The notes beneath the pieces were generated by a model. It made no database searches, was not told the DNA's origin, and was given only the letters and a program-made list of their open reading frames with translations. A stretch of DNA of 64,000 bases from Crossaster papposus (taxonomy: Eukaryota > Echinodermata > Asteroidea > Velatida > Solasteridae), in NCBI GenBank assembly GCA_037893245.1, contig JBAIAA010000095.1, positions 1,240,001 through 1,304,000 on the forward strand, given 5' to 3'. Position 1 is the stretch's first letter. Every line of letters starts with the position of its first letter. This document shows, piece by piece, positions 11,373 through 24,800 of the stretch. A program made the translations under genes and the position numbers.

Positions 11373-12853
11373 ATGAATGGACCAGGCCGGAACAACGACT
11401 CCAGTCGACCTATCGACTCCCTCGATTCATTTGAGCATCTGGAAGGCATCATCAGCGGCCATTCGGACGAAGACTTTGAACCCGACCTTCCCTTTGACAT
11501 ACACCCTCCAGAGATCCGTTTTGACCGGGACGGATTCTCCCAAGATGATCTGGAGGACCCTGGACATATCTATGAGGAGCGCCTGACTAGCGAGTCTCTT
11601 GGAGGCGACATCTTACACTTCGACGACGAGCGTGAAACAAGTGGCCTTCTGAACGAAAGCGAGCTGCTGAACGACGGAGAGCAGCACTATGACTCGGGAA
11701 GCAACTGTCTCAGCGAAGACGTCTTCTACAAAGAAGGGGATGTGCTCGAGAGGGGATCTTCGATGGACCGGTTACAGAGATACGTGGAAGCCACCCCAAG
11801 AGCAGCTGATGCTTCCCTTCAAGAACCTCATGGCAGCTTTGCATCTGACTATGGAGACCATGACCGATCCGTTGGGTACTCAGACAACCTTTTTCACCCC
11901 GATGAGGCTTTTCATAACAGTCATGATGAGCAGTACTCGGATGTTTTACCTCCTGCAGATTCCGATCAAATTAGAAATTGCCGCAGGAACATGAGCAGTG
12001 GGCTCATCGAAGAGGAAAGGAGTGCAGGTGAAGAATCTGATGATTTCTCAGCTGGGGGTTCCACAGAGAGGAACAACACTATCGTCGCTGCCCAGGGACG
12101 ACTCCCTAGACATCAATCCGCTCACGAGGAGAAGTACGAAGACGACCCGCCGGGCAGTAAGGACAGCGATTCCGCCAGCTTGAGCATTGGCCAGTTTGTG
12201 CCATACGCTGTGAATAGAAACCGCCTTCCTAGACCTCTGGGAAAGCCAGTGAAGCGGTCCACCCTAGAGGATGAGAGGGACCTCGTCAGATCCCATGACT
12301 CAAGGCATGGATCTGTGGCAAGCAGATCTGCTCGGTCATCAGCTAGGCCCTCTCCAAGGCTCTCAGCTGCGGGTTCCTTACACAGGAGCCGCAACTCGCC
12401 TAAGTATTTGCAGAGGTCCAACGACCCCTCAGACCGCAAACAGTCTTCCACAAACAGTCTCGGTTCCAGAAGCAGAAGCCAGGCCCGAAGCCCCATCGTC
12501 CCCAGGCTGGAGCTGCGAAGGACCTCGACGGCCAGCAGCGCAAACCAGAGCCACGCCTCCGAGCCGTCCAAGCTTGAGCTCTCACTGAGACTCCGGGAAG
12601 AGTCCAGAACTCGGCAGCAAGCTGATGAGGTCATTGAGCAACTCCAGAAGAACTACGACGATTTGCTGGGGAAGCATGCGCGAGCCGAGAACACAATAGA
12701 CCAGCTGAAACTTGGGGCTCGAGTGAATCTGTACGGGGATGGTCCGGCTCCAGGGCAGAGCATTCAGGGGAATCTCTCTCCGGCGCACAAGCCAGGCACT
12801 ATCGTCTTTACTCATCCTCAAAAGGCTACCGTTCATCACATTGTGTCACCGGG
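11373..12853 (+). CDS. akna: AKNA-like exon 1 (start codon)
   Basis: The ATG follows in-frame stops and opens a 493-codon frame rich in Asp, Glu and Ser, ending in a helical stretch (RLREESRTRQQADEVIEQLQ) that begins the coiled coil. The donor is GTGAGT at 12854 and the exon ends after two bases of a Gly codon. Confidence 0.85.
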
Positions 12854-15800
12854 GTGAGTCTTGCATTTTATATGTTCTTTGCAATATTCATAAAATGTCC
12901 TGTAGATTTTTGCTAGCAACCGTCCTCAATCCTTCAAAATCCTCATTTTTTAATAACCCTATTAGCCTCAATCCTCAAAAATACTCCACAATCTAAACAA
13001 CATTGTGCCTCAATTCTCAGAAATCCTCATTTTATTTTTAAATACCCTTCATTCTCAATCCTCAAAAATCCTTTAACCACTTCGCGCCGGATGACGTATA
13101 TAAACGCAAAAATTCCCCCAAATTCAAAACGGATGACGCATAAACACGCCAAGTTCAAGTTCGGAAATGTATGTCAGCAGCGCGCAAGGCCGGAAATGCG
13201 TGGGTGTGCTTCCCGGCACTATCAGCCTGAACACGCTTTGGATCGAGTTTCGTTAAAAATAATCCCGCCCGTCGGCTCGGCGATGTTAAAATAATCCCGG
13301 CGCGAACTGGTTAAAACTGCAATGAGGATTCTGGAGGATTGAAAAAAGTCAATTCTCCAAAATCCTCATTTTTTTTGAAAACCCCATTCAGCTTCAATCC
13401 TCAAAAATTCTCATTTTTTAAATACGGTATACCATTCATTTTCAACTCTCAAAAATCCTCCAAAACTGCAATGAGGATTTTGGAGGATTGAGGAGCGTTA
13501 GGGTTGAGCCAAAGACGAAGACGAAGCCAGGGATTTGAAAAGGCCCTAGGTTTTCCAAATTTCATGCTTGTATCATCAAAGGCACTATTCCCCCAAATAT
13601 TTCCCCTATGTCTGCCCCACTATTCCCACAGTTCTCATATTCCCGGAGGCCAGACGGGAAATCAGCCTCCTAACGGGACGGGTACCACCACCATGGGCAT
13701 GCAGACCAATAACAACAACACAGTGGGACCTGCAGGCACTAGACCGTCGGAGGTGGAAAGGAATGGGGATTCCGATGGGTTCCCAGCAGGCGAGGGTATT
13801 CTGATGGCGCTAGCATTTCAAGTGAAAAGCCTACAAGAACAGGTATTCAGAGTTGTATTCGAGTCCCTGCAAGTCCTTTCACATGTCCTTTCACAAGTCC
13901 AGTCACAAGTCCAGTCACAAGTCCAGTCACAAGTCCAGTCACAAGTCCAGTCACAAGTCCAGTCACAAGTCCAGTCACAAGTCCAGTCACAAGTCCAGTC
14001 ACAAGTCCAGTCACAAGTCCAGTCACAAGTCTAGTCACAAGTCCAGGCACAAGTCCTTTCATAAAGCCAGTCGCAAGTAACTAGTTGAACAATGACAAGG
14101 GAATGCTTTTGTTAACAGTTCATCTGAAAAGCTAGTGACTTAACTTGAGACTGAAGGACTTGTGATGGACTTGTGATGGACTTGTGATGGACTTGTGATG
14201 GACTTGTGATGGACTTGTGTGGACTTGCGGGGACTCTGCAGGTATTAAGCATGAATGGTAAATGTCCCCCCCCCCCCCCCCAATTTTGTTTATTTTTTTG
14301 TTAGAAATGTTCATTAGTAGTTTGTAAGTAATCTGTGACGAAGGGAATGCGGTTGGCCGGTTTTAAATATACGTTTGAAACCGGCTCATGGGCCAAGATG
14401 CGTAAATGCCCAAACCAAAGGCAAGGGCATTAACCAGTCCGCGCCGGGATTATTTGAACATCACCGACCCGAGGCGCGGGATTATTTTTAACGAAACTCG
14501 ATGCGAGGCGGATTCAGGCCGATGGTACCGATGGCCGATTGTGGTCACAATTCAAATTGCAGATACTGCAAAAAGTGCAGAAACAAGTACCGTAGCCTAG
14601 TGGTCAGGAGCGTTGAATTCGTGGTCTGCAGGCAGTTCAGCAGGTTTGGGGTTCGAGCCCGGTCTGGGCTTTGACACTTTCACACCAGGGTTCTAGCCAC
14701 CCCGGTACCGCCCGGCACTGCAAATTTTCGCCCAGCACAATTTTTTTATTTTTTTATTTTTTTATTTTTTTTTTTAAATTTTTTAATTTTAATCAAACTA
14801 TGGGCACAAAAGAAAGAGAGGAGATACAAAGTCACGTTAATCATGTTCATGTAGTAATTTATTTTATTAACTTAGCTGCGCTCGCAACGCTTCGCAATTT
14901 GATAATTTACCCGGTACTAAAAAGGTCCTAGCTAGTTCACCGTGTTCCACACATAAATGTAATGTAGAGGCATTATTGATGCCTTGCTGTGGACTAGTTA
15001 CCCATCCCAACCCTATTCGTGCTGTGAAGAGATCAGATTTCAGTGCGAGGGGCTGGTTCTTCCACACCTTCCTCTAGTAGCCCACACCTCAGTGGCCTTC
15101 GGACTTGTGATGGGCGATTTGCATTAACCCTAACAATCCTCAATCCATCGCCTGTTGGAGGATTGACGACTGTTAGGGTTAAAACAAAAATCTTTTCATA
15201 GATTGATTCCTTTGGAACACTGCTTCGAGAGAACCAGCTTGCCCCGTCCGAGCAAAATACGGTCCTGGCCCAACTGAGAACGGCCCAGGGCCAATTGGAG
15301 GCCGACTACATGCACGCCAGGGAAGAACATAATGCCCGCCGGCGCAGAAACAGCCTGCTCAGCGGAGGGGCGGAGTCGACCTTTGACCCAGACAGATCAG
15401 TGGAGGGGGAAATCTTCCAGCTTGGGATGCAACTTGAGGACCTGGCCGAGATAGTGCAGGTAAAAAGAAAAACTTGCATGTTGCGGTTGCCACACTTTTA
15501 TCATACCACCTGTCATCACAAAATGAGCTTAACCCTTCCTCTATGAGAGTTCTTTACTGCAAGTCAGTGGTTCATGCAAAATCACTTCAGCTGCCACGCT
15601 TCTTGGTTTTTATCATATAACCTGTCATCACAAAATGAGCTTAACCCTTCCTCTATGAGAGTTCTTTACTGCAAGTCAGTGGTACATGTGTATGCCAAAT
15701 CACTTCAGCTGCAGTGCCTTAAAAGATTCTTTGTATGTACATGTGCATATGGCTTTGCTTATCAGTGTAATACATGGTGGACTCAGCATGACTTAGTTGA

Positions 15801-18800
15801 CCAGTTTTCTATGGAATTCCTTGGAGTGCTTTGAAGTGCCGATTTCACAAACCTCGTCTTGTCTTACGACTCATCTTGGGACTGAGAACGAATCGCCGCT
15901 CTAAGATTGATCTTGGCTATTAAAGACGTGTCCTGAAATCAATTGCACTAAACCCATCTTATGAAAGACGCATCGCAACTACCAATTTGATGGCTGTTTC
16001 ATGTTTGTTTTCAACACTAGAGGAAACAGTCGTTGAAAAGAAACGCACAAACCAACTTCCCGCGTGCACGTGTGCATAGAACACAAACTCTCCCCAGAAA
16101 ACTGCTCTGCGCAATACGTTTCAAATGTAGTTATGGCGTTTAATTGAATGTTGTAACTAATTCATGTATTTAAAACTATACACACACATCAACAATTGTT
16201 TCAGATCTGTTTCTTTTTTGAAACCATCACTGATTTCAAGACGATATACAAATTAATGTACGCATTAATTAGATAAGACGACCCTCGGAACGATCTTAAG
16301 TTAAGACGAGTTACATGTAAGACGAGTTCAGCCGTGTTGCTATGGAGGTTAGGACAGATTAAACGCGTCTTAACTTTGGTGAAATTGATCCTAGGATGAG
16401 TCGCGAGTTAAAGGGATTGTATACGTTTAGTAATTACTCCAAAAATTAATGGCAATAAAAACCTACTTGGTAAGAAGTAGAGCAGCTTTGGATAGTATAA
16501 TGCATTTTTAGAAACTGTTCACTTCGAAGTACTGCGGTTATGGAAAAAGATATCACTTTTTATCCCAACAAATTTGAATCTGAGAAGCGTTACTGCAGTG
16601 ACGTTTCTCATATTGTGTCCATTCTTCTTCCTGCGTGGACATAACCGCTCCAGATTTTCGGCAATATCTCAAAATCGCTACCACCTTTTGAAATGAAAAT
16701 TGTACAGGTTAGTTTTATGGTACATATCTATAACTATATAGGATTGAAACAAACGTGGGTTCCAATTACCAAACGTATACGATCCCTTTATGAGTTACTC
16801 TTCCTAAGACACGTTTTGTGAAATCAACCCCTGGTCACATATTTTTTCATGGAGATTTGGATAGATATTTTTGTTAATACTGGTTTTTCAAATTGACACG
16901 ACTTTACAACAGAACAATTGCAAACAGCCCCGGGAACTAGGGAAAGAGGAGGAGGAATTACAGAGGCTTCGTGAGAAGTTGGAACGAGAGCTCAACAAAT
17001 CAAGGTACCGGGAGATGGTTTCCCATCGGCTGAAATAAAGTAAAAACTATACGCTATGGGCAATCACTGAATTCGTTTTAACCTTAACCCTGCCAAACGC
17101 ATCAGATTGCATCATTTGTCAAAAGTGACGTGGCTGCAGAGTGCAGCGAGATCCATCAGGTCAAGGTCAAACTGCTTCATCAGAGACTGTGTCCACATAA
17201 CGCAGCAGGATCCATCTCTGTGTCATTGTTCAATGGGGATTAGTTCTCATAGTCTTAGAATGTGGTTGTACTTTAAACACTGTTGTTGACAGCTAAATCC
17301 ATCAAAGTGCACCAGGCTTTTTTTTACCTGATGCACTGCGCTGTGTCTGGCAGGGTTAGGGTTATGTGGCCCTATGTGTTTTACAATTTCTGCAGTTAGT
17401 TTACAATCTTATTCAAACATCTTGTTGCCCTTTGGACAACTTTTGAAAAGTGATCTGGATTGATGATTATTCCTGTATGTATTTGTATTCTAAATAGGCA
17501 CTTGGGGAGACAAATTAGCGTAGGTTTTTAGGTAATAAGGAGACAGTGGCACTTAGGGAGACATTTCAGTGTCTCCCTATAAGTGTCTAGCTACCCTAAA
17601 ACATGATATTTGGGAGTTATTTTTGTCCTAGAACAACAGATTTTGTTCTAAATAGCATAAATCTCGAAGATCATAGAGAAAAGGGTTAGGGTAAACAAGT
17701 TGGGACTATTTTAAGTTTGTGTACATCTCTATGGGATTGTCTCCCCAAGTGCCTATTCTGTTTATTTTTATAATTCTGTTTTGAAGCCCTAGTGATTTTT
17801 TATTTTATTTTTTTGGTAATGTTTTTTTTCTTTTTCTTCAGGCAAGACGGGGAAAGAATCTCAACAGAAAGCGGGGACGGTCACGATGGTATGTAAATAA
17901 TCTTCCGTCTCGATTGAAAGCTATAAACAGTTGTTGATTTTGTAACAAATTTAAAAATAAGGGAATAAAAGTGTGGATAGCCGGTTTTAAACAGTATGTT
18001 TAAAACCGGTTTGGAGTCTGGATGCTGATAATTACCCGAGCCAAAGGCTAAACAAATCAAAATAAGTCAAAAATTTAAACTTTCTAACGCTTTTGTTTGA
18101 CAATTTTATAACTTCATGTTTTTCAAAACACCCCTCTAGCTATAAAATGGAGTGTCCAGATTGCAAGTAAGACGTAAACAACTCCTAATATTAAGAATGG
18201 CACGAGTCGCGCACAGTCGTGCATGTCCAATAAACCTTTTTTTGCATTTTTGTGTTTAGGAACGGCAAGAAACCCCAACAGTAAAGTTCCAACTAATATG
18301 ACAAATGGACAGAGACGACCCAAGCAGGTATAATATGGTGTCTTCATTTTAATAGATTGATGACATTTTAAGCATCAGTTAAGCATTATCAGTTAAGTGT
18401 TACACACTGTCATATGTAAATCACACAATGAAGGGCTCGGGTGCAGAAGTACTACAACTGTACTTCCAAGAGCTTAGTTGAGGATGGAGCACAAGTGTTA
18501 CACACTGTCATATGTAAATCACACAATGAAGGGCTTGGGTGCAGGAGTACTGCAACTGTACTTCCAAGAGCTTAGTTGAGGATGGAGCACAAGTGTTACA
18601 CACTGTCATATGTAAATCACACAATGAAGGGCTTGGGTGCAGGAGTACTGCAACTGTACTTCCAAGAGCTTAGTTGAGGATGGAGCACAAGTGTTACAGG
18701 CTGTCATATGTAAATCACACAATGAAGGGCTTGGGTGCAGGAGTACTGCAACTGTACTTCCAAGAGCTTAGTTGAGGATAGAGCACAAGTGTTACACGCT

Positions 18801-21800
18801 GTCATATGTAAATCACACAATGAAGGGCTTGGGTGCAGGAGTACTGCAACTGTACTTCCAAGAGCTTAGTTGAGGATGGAGCACAAGTGTTACACACTGT
18901 CATATGTAAATCACACAATGAAGGGCTTTGGGTGCAGGAGTACTGCAACTGTACTTCCAAGAGCTTAGTTGAGGATGGAGCACAAGTGTTACACACTGTC
19001 ATATGTAAATCACACAATGTATGGCTTTGGGTGCAGTAGTACTGCAACTGTACTTCCAAGAGCTTAGTTGAGGATGGAGCACAAGTGTTACACACTGTCA
19101 TATGTAAATCACGCAATGAAGGGCTTTGGGTGCAGGAGTACTGCAACTGTACTTCCAAGAGCTTAGTTGAGGATGGAGCACAAGTGTTACACACTGTCAT
19201 ATGTAAATCACGCAATGAAGGGCTTTGGGTGCAGGAGTACTGCAACTGTACTTCCAAGAGCTTAGTTGAGGATGGAGCACAAGTGTTACACACTGTCATA
19301 TGTAAATCACACAATGAAGGGCTTTGGGTGCAGGAGTACTGCAACTGTACCTCCTAGAGCTTAGTTGAGGATGGAGCACAAGTGTTACACACTGTCATAT
19401 GTAAATCACACAATGAAGGGCTTTGGGTGCAGGAGTACTGCAACTGTACTTCCTAGAGCTTAGTTGAGGATGGAGCACAAGTGTTACACACTGCCATGTA
19501 AATCACGCAATGAAGGGCTTTGGGTGCAGGAGTACTGCAACTGTACTTCCAAGAGCGATCGTAATTTTTTTTAATAATTTAATAATTTGGTAGTAAATTT
19601 TTCGATATCTGCAAATGGTGTATCCTACATGTACCTTTAACTACTCTGTATATTATAAATTCCTTTTTTAATTTTCTCCAGAGCCAACTTCCCCGACCGG
19701 CGTCTCTCGCCAACAAGATCCCGAACCATGAACCCCGTGGATCCTCGGACACCAGGCCGATCAATGGTGACAACGCCAAGAAAAAAAACCAGGCCCCACA
19801 ACAGAAAACGCCCGAGAGGCACATTCTGTCCCCCGAGGCAGACAGTGGGTTCATGGGATCCGAGAGCAGCCGGCAGTCCAATCAGAACGGGGGGTTGCCC
19901 GGCTACGACAGTCAGTTGAGGAAACCAAGAAACAGGTATTGGACAGCGTTGACCCTTGAACTCCATACCCCATTTGTGACCTGCTCCCACAAAACCAGAC
20001 ATAAGTGTGTTTTTTGTTTTTAACCCTCTTATGGTTTTACCTTTCAAAACCTTTCAAAATCTGCTTAACCAGTTCGCGCCGGGATTATTTTAACATCGCC
20101 GAGCCGACGGGCGGGATTATTTTTAACGAAACTCGATCTGAAGCGTGTTCAGGCCGATAGTGCTGGGTAGCACACCCACGCATTTCCGGCCTTGCGCGCT
20201 GCTGACATACATTTCCGAACTTGAACTTGGCGTGTTTATGCGTCATCCGTTTTGAATTTGGGGACATTTTTGCGTTTATATACGTCATCCGGCGCGAACT
20301 GGTTAATGGGCAAAATGGCTAACAATAAGTATGAACCTTTCAAAACGCTCCAGAATTTGTTGCTACTGCACTACTACACCTTTCAAAACCTTTTGAAAGG
20401 TATTTTGTTTGTTCACACCAGTTTGTTCAGAGAGTTGTTTTACCTTTCGAAATCTTTCATAGGTTCCTTTTGTCAGACAGTTTTCTTACCTTTCAAAACC
20501 GTTTAGTCCAGGAAACTTGAAAGGTTTTGAAAGGTCTGACAGCTCTATGGTAACTGCACTGTATATAGGAGGGTTAAGTGAGATATTGTTATTTCCATTT
20601 AGTACACATCGTCAGCTTTCATTTGGTACCAAAACCACCTTTACACCATACATACTTATGAGAATTTTATGAGGATTTTATTTCAATGTATTTGGGAGAT
20701 AAATTACCACTTTTAGGACACAGTTTTCCTCAATAAATGCATGATTTTTGTACTTTCTCATCAATAAAGTTGATTTTGTTTAACCTAACCGATGGTTAAG
20801 GTATACATATTAAAGAATAATAAAAATAACAAAAAACTAAATTTGATGTCCGCCAGATTTTTTACCCCATTTTAACTTTGACGAGCTGTATCTCGAAATA
20901 GCCTGTGCGACTTACATGTATGTCGGGTTTCGTAGGAGCTTCCAATTCCAAAATGTTTAAACTCCATGTAGCCTGAATCCTGCAAAATCTTCCAATATGT
21001 ATTACTGGTGACCACTGCCTGAATCCTACAAAATCCTGCAGTGGGTTTACCATTAAGCTATAAAACAGCCAAACATGGAACAGCTGCCAAGTGCCCTATT
21101 ACAACAAGGGTCTGCACACATGACCCTTGGTATGCAAACGTTTCCTATTCTTGACACATAATTGACACCTTGACTGAAGCAAATTACTCTTACTCGATCA
21201 TGGACTCTGGGAAAAATTAATGACCATCGCCGTTTGTGAGTTATAGCCACGCCCCTTGGACAACTTTACACATGTGCGACACATGAATGCGATGCAGGAA
21301 ACGCTCACTGGCGTATTACGGGAAATCCTTGCACACACTTGTTTAACCAGTTCGCGCCAGGTGTTCAAAACGGATGACGCATAAACACGCAACGAGCAAG
21401 GCCAGAAAGGTCTGTCAGCAGCGAGCAAGGCCAGAAATGTCATGGGTGTGCTTCCCGGCACCATCGGCCTGAACCCACGTTGGATCGAGTTTCATTAAAA
21501 ATAACCCTGTCCTCGGCTCGTTGAATGTTACAATAAATCCCGGCGCGAACTGGTTAACCGTCCTGGACACAGCGGCGGATACCACAATCAATCACTCTTG
21601 GCATTCCTCGATGTCAAACAGGATTGCCTTACGGTCCGCCAAGTTACCACAAGGTCAGAGGTCACCTCCACCAGTCAGCAGGAAGCTGACGGGAAACTGG
21701 GAGAGCCCGGGATTCTCGGATTACGACATCAGTGAGAGAGACGAGGAGGTGGACGAAGTAAGCGCTCGGTCTGCAGGAGCTGGCAAGAAGAGACCGGCTG

Positions 21801-24800
21801 CAACGGAGAGGACTGCGTCTGCCAAAAGTGAGTCTGAAAAAAAAGAGAAGAAGGGTGAAATACTACGCTAGAAAATGATATCCTTCCTTCATGTATTTGC
21901 ACTGTAGCTCGCAAGAATGTGTGCCTGTGTGCCCTTGGGCAAGGCACTTTGTCATGCATTGCTTCTCTCCACCCAGGAGCAAGTGGGTACCTGTGAGGGC
22001 AGAGATGGTTATTGTGGTTGAATTTAGCTACTTTGCGCCGAAATGGCAGCATCGAGCTGTATACTCCCCAGGGAGCTGAGATGATATTTGGAATGTTTCA
22101 TGGGCCCAATGACCGTGGGTGATGATGTTAAGCGCTTGGAGACTTTGGTGATAAAGTGCTATATAAGCACCGCACATTAGAAAGCCTTTAGAGAGAAGAC
22201 AATGAGAAGGAGATACAGTTTTAGAGGTGGATGGAAAACCCCAGAAGAATATCCTGGAGAAAACCCACGGAATCAGGCAGGGACTGAAAACCCAATCCAT
22301 ATATTCGAACCCTGGGTCACAGCGGTGGAAGCGAGGAAAGAACCGCTGTGGCGACCCGACTCCCTCTCAAACTTGCTATCATTTTTGAAATTATCGTAAT
22401 TTTTAATGCAGGTACGGCACAGACCAGAGGAAGGAAAAACCCAGCAGCTGCGACCCAAGCTTTGGAGAAACAAAGAGAGCGACTTGGCAGGGAGAGACAC
22501 AGCGTTTATCCTGATGGGAGAACAGGCACCAAATACCTGAAGGGTCCCAACACGACACGGGACGCCTACAGGGATAGGCCCGCCTACCCCGAGCCTACTT
22601 CAAACTACGGACCTTATCCAAAGCAGAGCCGGGAAGCCCAAAGGTCACGGAATGGCAATCCGAAAGGAGGGATTGATTCTATGAAAAGCCGAGATAAAAG
22701 CCCATTCGGGGTTTCAAGGAAGACGTTGAGAATGCCGCCTCGGAGGGAATTTGACTCTGAATCAGACGCGACAAACAGCAGCTGGAAGAGTGAAGCCATC
22801 AGGGACCTGCAAGGCGAGGTGGGTCGACTGAGCCACCAGATGGCCAAACTGAGCAGCCGCGAGAACCTGAGAGGCTCGCCGGCTGTGGAAGAAACGCACC
22901 GCCGGACCCCAAATCCTAGAAACCACCACTTTGACAACACGGGCTCCGAGACCAGCAACGGCCGATCAGAGATCTTAAGAGCCCTGCAAGACGAAATTGA
23001 CGATTTGAGGAACCAAGTCAACCATCAAGCTGCACCGTCTCCAACTAACAGCCCACCTGTCTCCAGGACATTCGTAAGACACCCACCGAGGAGTGACTAC
23101 CGAGATACAAGTTACGCAGAATCGCCACCTGTTCGGGACAGATTAAGAGAGACCCAGAGGCAGACTTACAATCCCGAAACTGATCTTGAAGAACCTCTCT
23201 TTAGAAAGACCCCCATGCGGTCATTTTTACATCCCACTATTCCTTACAGATCTCAATCGCATAATCCTGTGTCACAGAGCAGTCCGCCCTATATTCCGAA
23301 AGCAATGTCCACCCCAGCTTCCCCTCCGAGAACCTTTGCCAATTTGCAATACTCCGGAGCATCCCCAAACCAAGGGGTCACTTCTTCCCCTCTGTACACC
23401 ATCAGGCATGATCCTTGCCCCCTGTGTAGCGGAAGCGGGGTACACACCCACGGAGATTATTCCCACCCGGCAGACACGGCAGCTCGTCAACCCATTGCAG
23501 GCAGCGGGCCCACCCAGTATCCCAACCCCTCGCAAGGGTATACACCGGCCGGTCCGAGCGTGCCGCAGAATCCGTCCCTGTACTCCAACTCGGGACAGCA
23601 ATCCACACTTTACCCTCAGCAGCTAGCGTCGCCGAATCAGCAGACCGTCCAGTATCCAAGACCAGTATTCAACCCTCAACCCGGATTGAATCCAGGGTTA
23701 ACCCAGCCACAGCCTGTCGCAAGCCAGCCGCAACAGGTGTTAAACCAGCCGCAACCGGTGTTAAACCAGCCGCAACCGGTGTTAAACCAGCCGCAGCCAG
23801 TGTTAAGCCAGCCACAACAGGTGTTAAGCCAGCCACAGCCAGTCTTAATCCAGCCACAGCCAACATTCATCCCACCTATGCAGACCACTGCGCTGAATCA
23901 AGGGTCTAACCATCCTACCTCCATGCAAGGAAGCGTACCACAAGTTGTCCTCGCCCAACCGGCGACTTGCGTTCCCTTGCTCGCCTATCCGGTTTATTCC
24001 GGCGTTCCGGTTAATGCGACCCAGCAGGGTACCAGTGAGAAGCAAACCAAGACCAAACGAGAGAGGAAACGAAGATCATCAAGAGATTCACAGAAATCAG
24101 CCAGGTTCGTACTCACTCAAAGCACTTTTCCATGCCAAGACATAACACTAGGAATGGGCATGATGTGATTTTGCATTCGAAGCGGACACGGTCCTTAGCA
24201 GGATGTGATTTCAACAAAAGATTTCCAAAATCACATCCAAACCCTCCAAATCCTCTGTCGAAATTCACATCCTGGGTTACGTTGTTAAAGTCTAAGTTTA
24301 CATCCACTGGATGTGTATTTGCATTTTTGACGACTTTATTCAGGATGTAAGTTTGGAAGAGGATGTGAATTTGGAAGAGGGTGCGAATTTGGAAGAGGAT
24401 GCGAATTTGGAAGAGGGTGCGAATTTGGAAGAGGGTGCGAATTTGGAAGAGGGTGCGAATTTGGAAGAGGGTGCGAATTTGGAAGAGAGTGCGAATTTGG
24501 AAGAGGGTGCGAATTTGGAAGAGGGTGCGAATTTGGAAGAGGATGTGAATGTTGAAGAGCATTAAAATTTGAAAGAGGATGTGAATTTGGAAGGTGTGAA
24601 TTTGGAAGAGGGTGTGAATTTGGAAGAGGGTGTGAATTTGGCAGAGGGTGCGAATTTGAAAGAGGGTGTGAATTTGAAAGAGGGTGTGAATTTAGAAGAG
24701 GGTGTGAATTTGGAAGAGGATGTGAATTTGGAAGAGGATGTGAATTTGGAAGAGGATGTGAATTTGGAAGAGGATGTGAATTTGGAAGAGGATGTGAATT

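Noticed and set aside
12122..12839. Minus-strand frames opposite AKNA exon 1
   Set aside because: Antisense shadows of a long GC-rich exon with no independent support.
14583..14665. Functional tRNA gene
   Set aside because: A- and B-boxes are present, but no complete cloverleaf with a proper acceptor stem could be traced; better explained as a SINE head.
18802..19357. 180-residue minus-strand frame and plus-strand frames of repeated text
   Set aside because: They arise only where the tandem unit is 99 bp. The 98-bp half of the same array breaks them.
18397..19555. Regular array resembling a CRISPR
   Set aside because: Whole 98/99-bp units repeat without unique spacers, in an animal intron.
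21298..21346. Possible AKNA exon start after GATGCAG at 21297
   Set aside because: The frame reads well into the TTAA site, but its phase does not match exon 7, and the MITE insertion is 211 bp, not a multiple of three.
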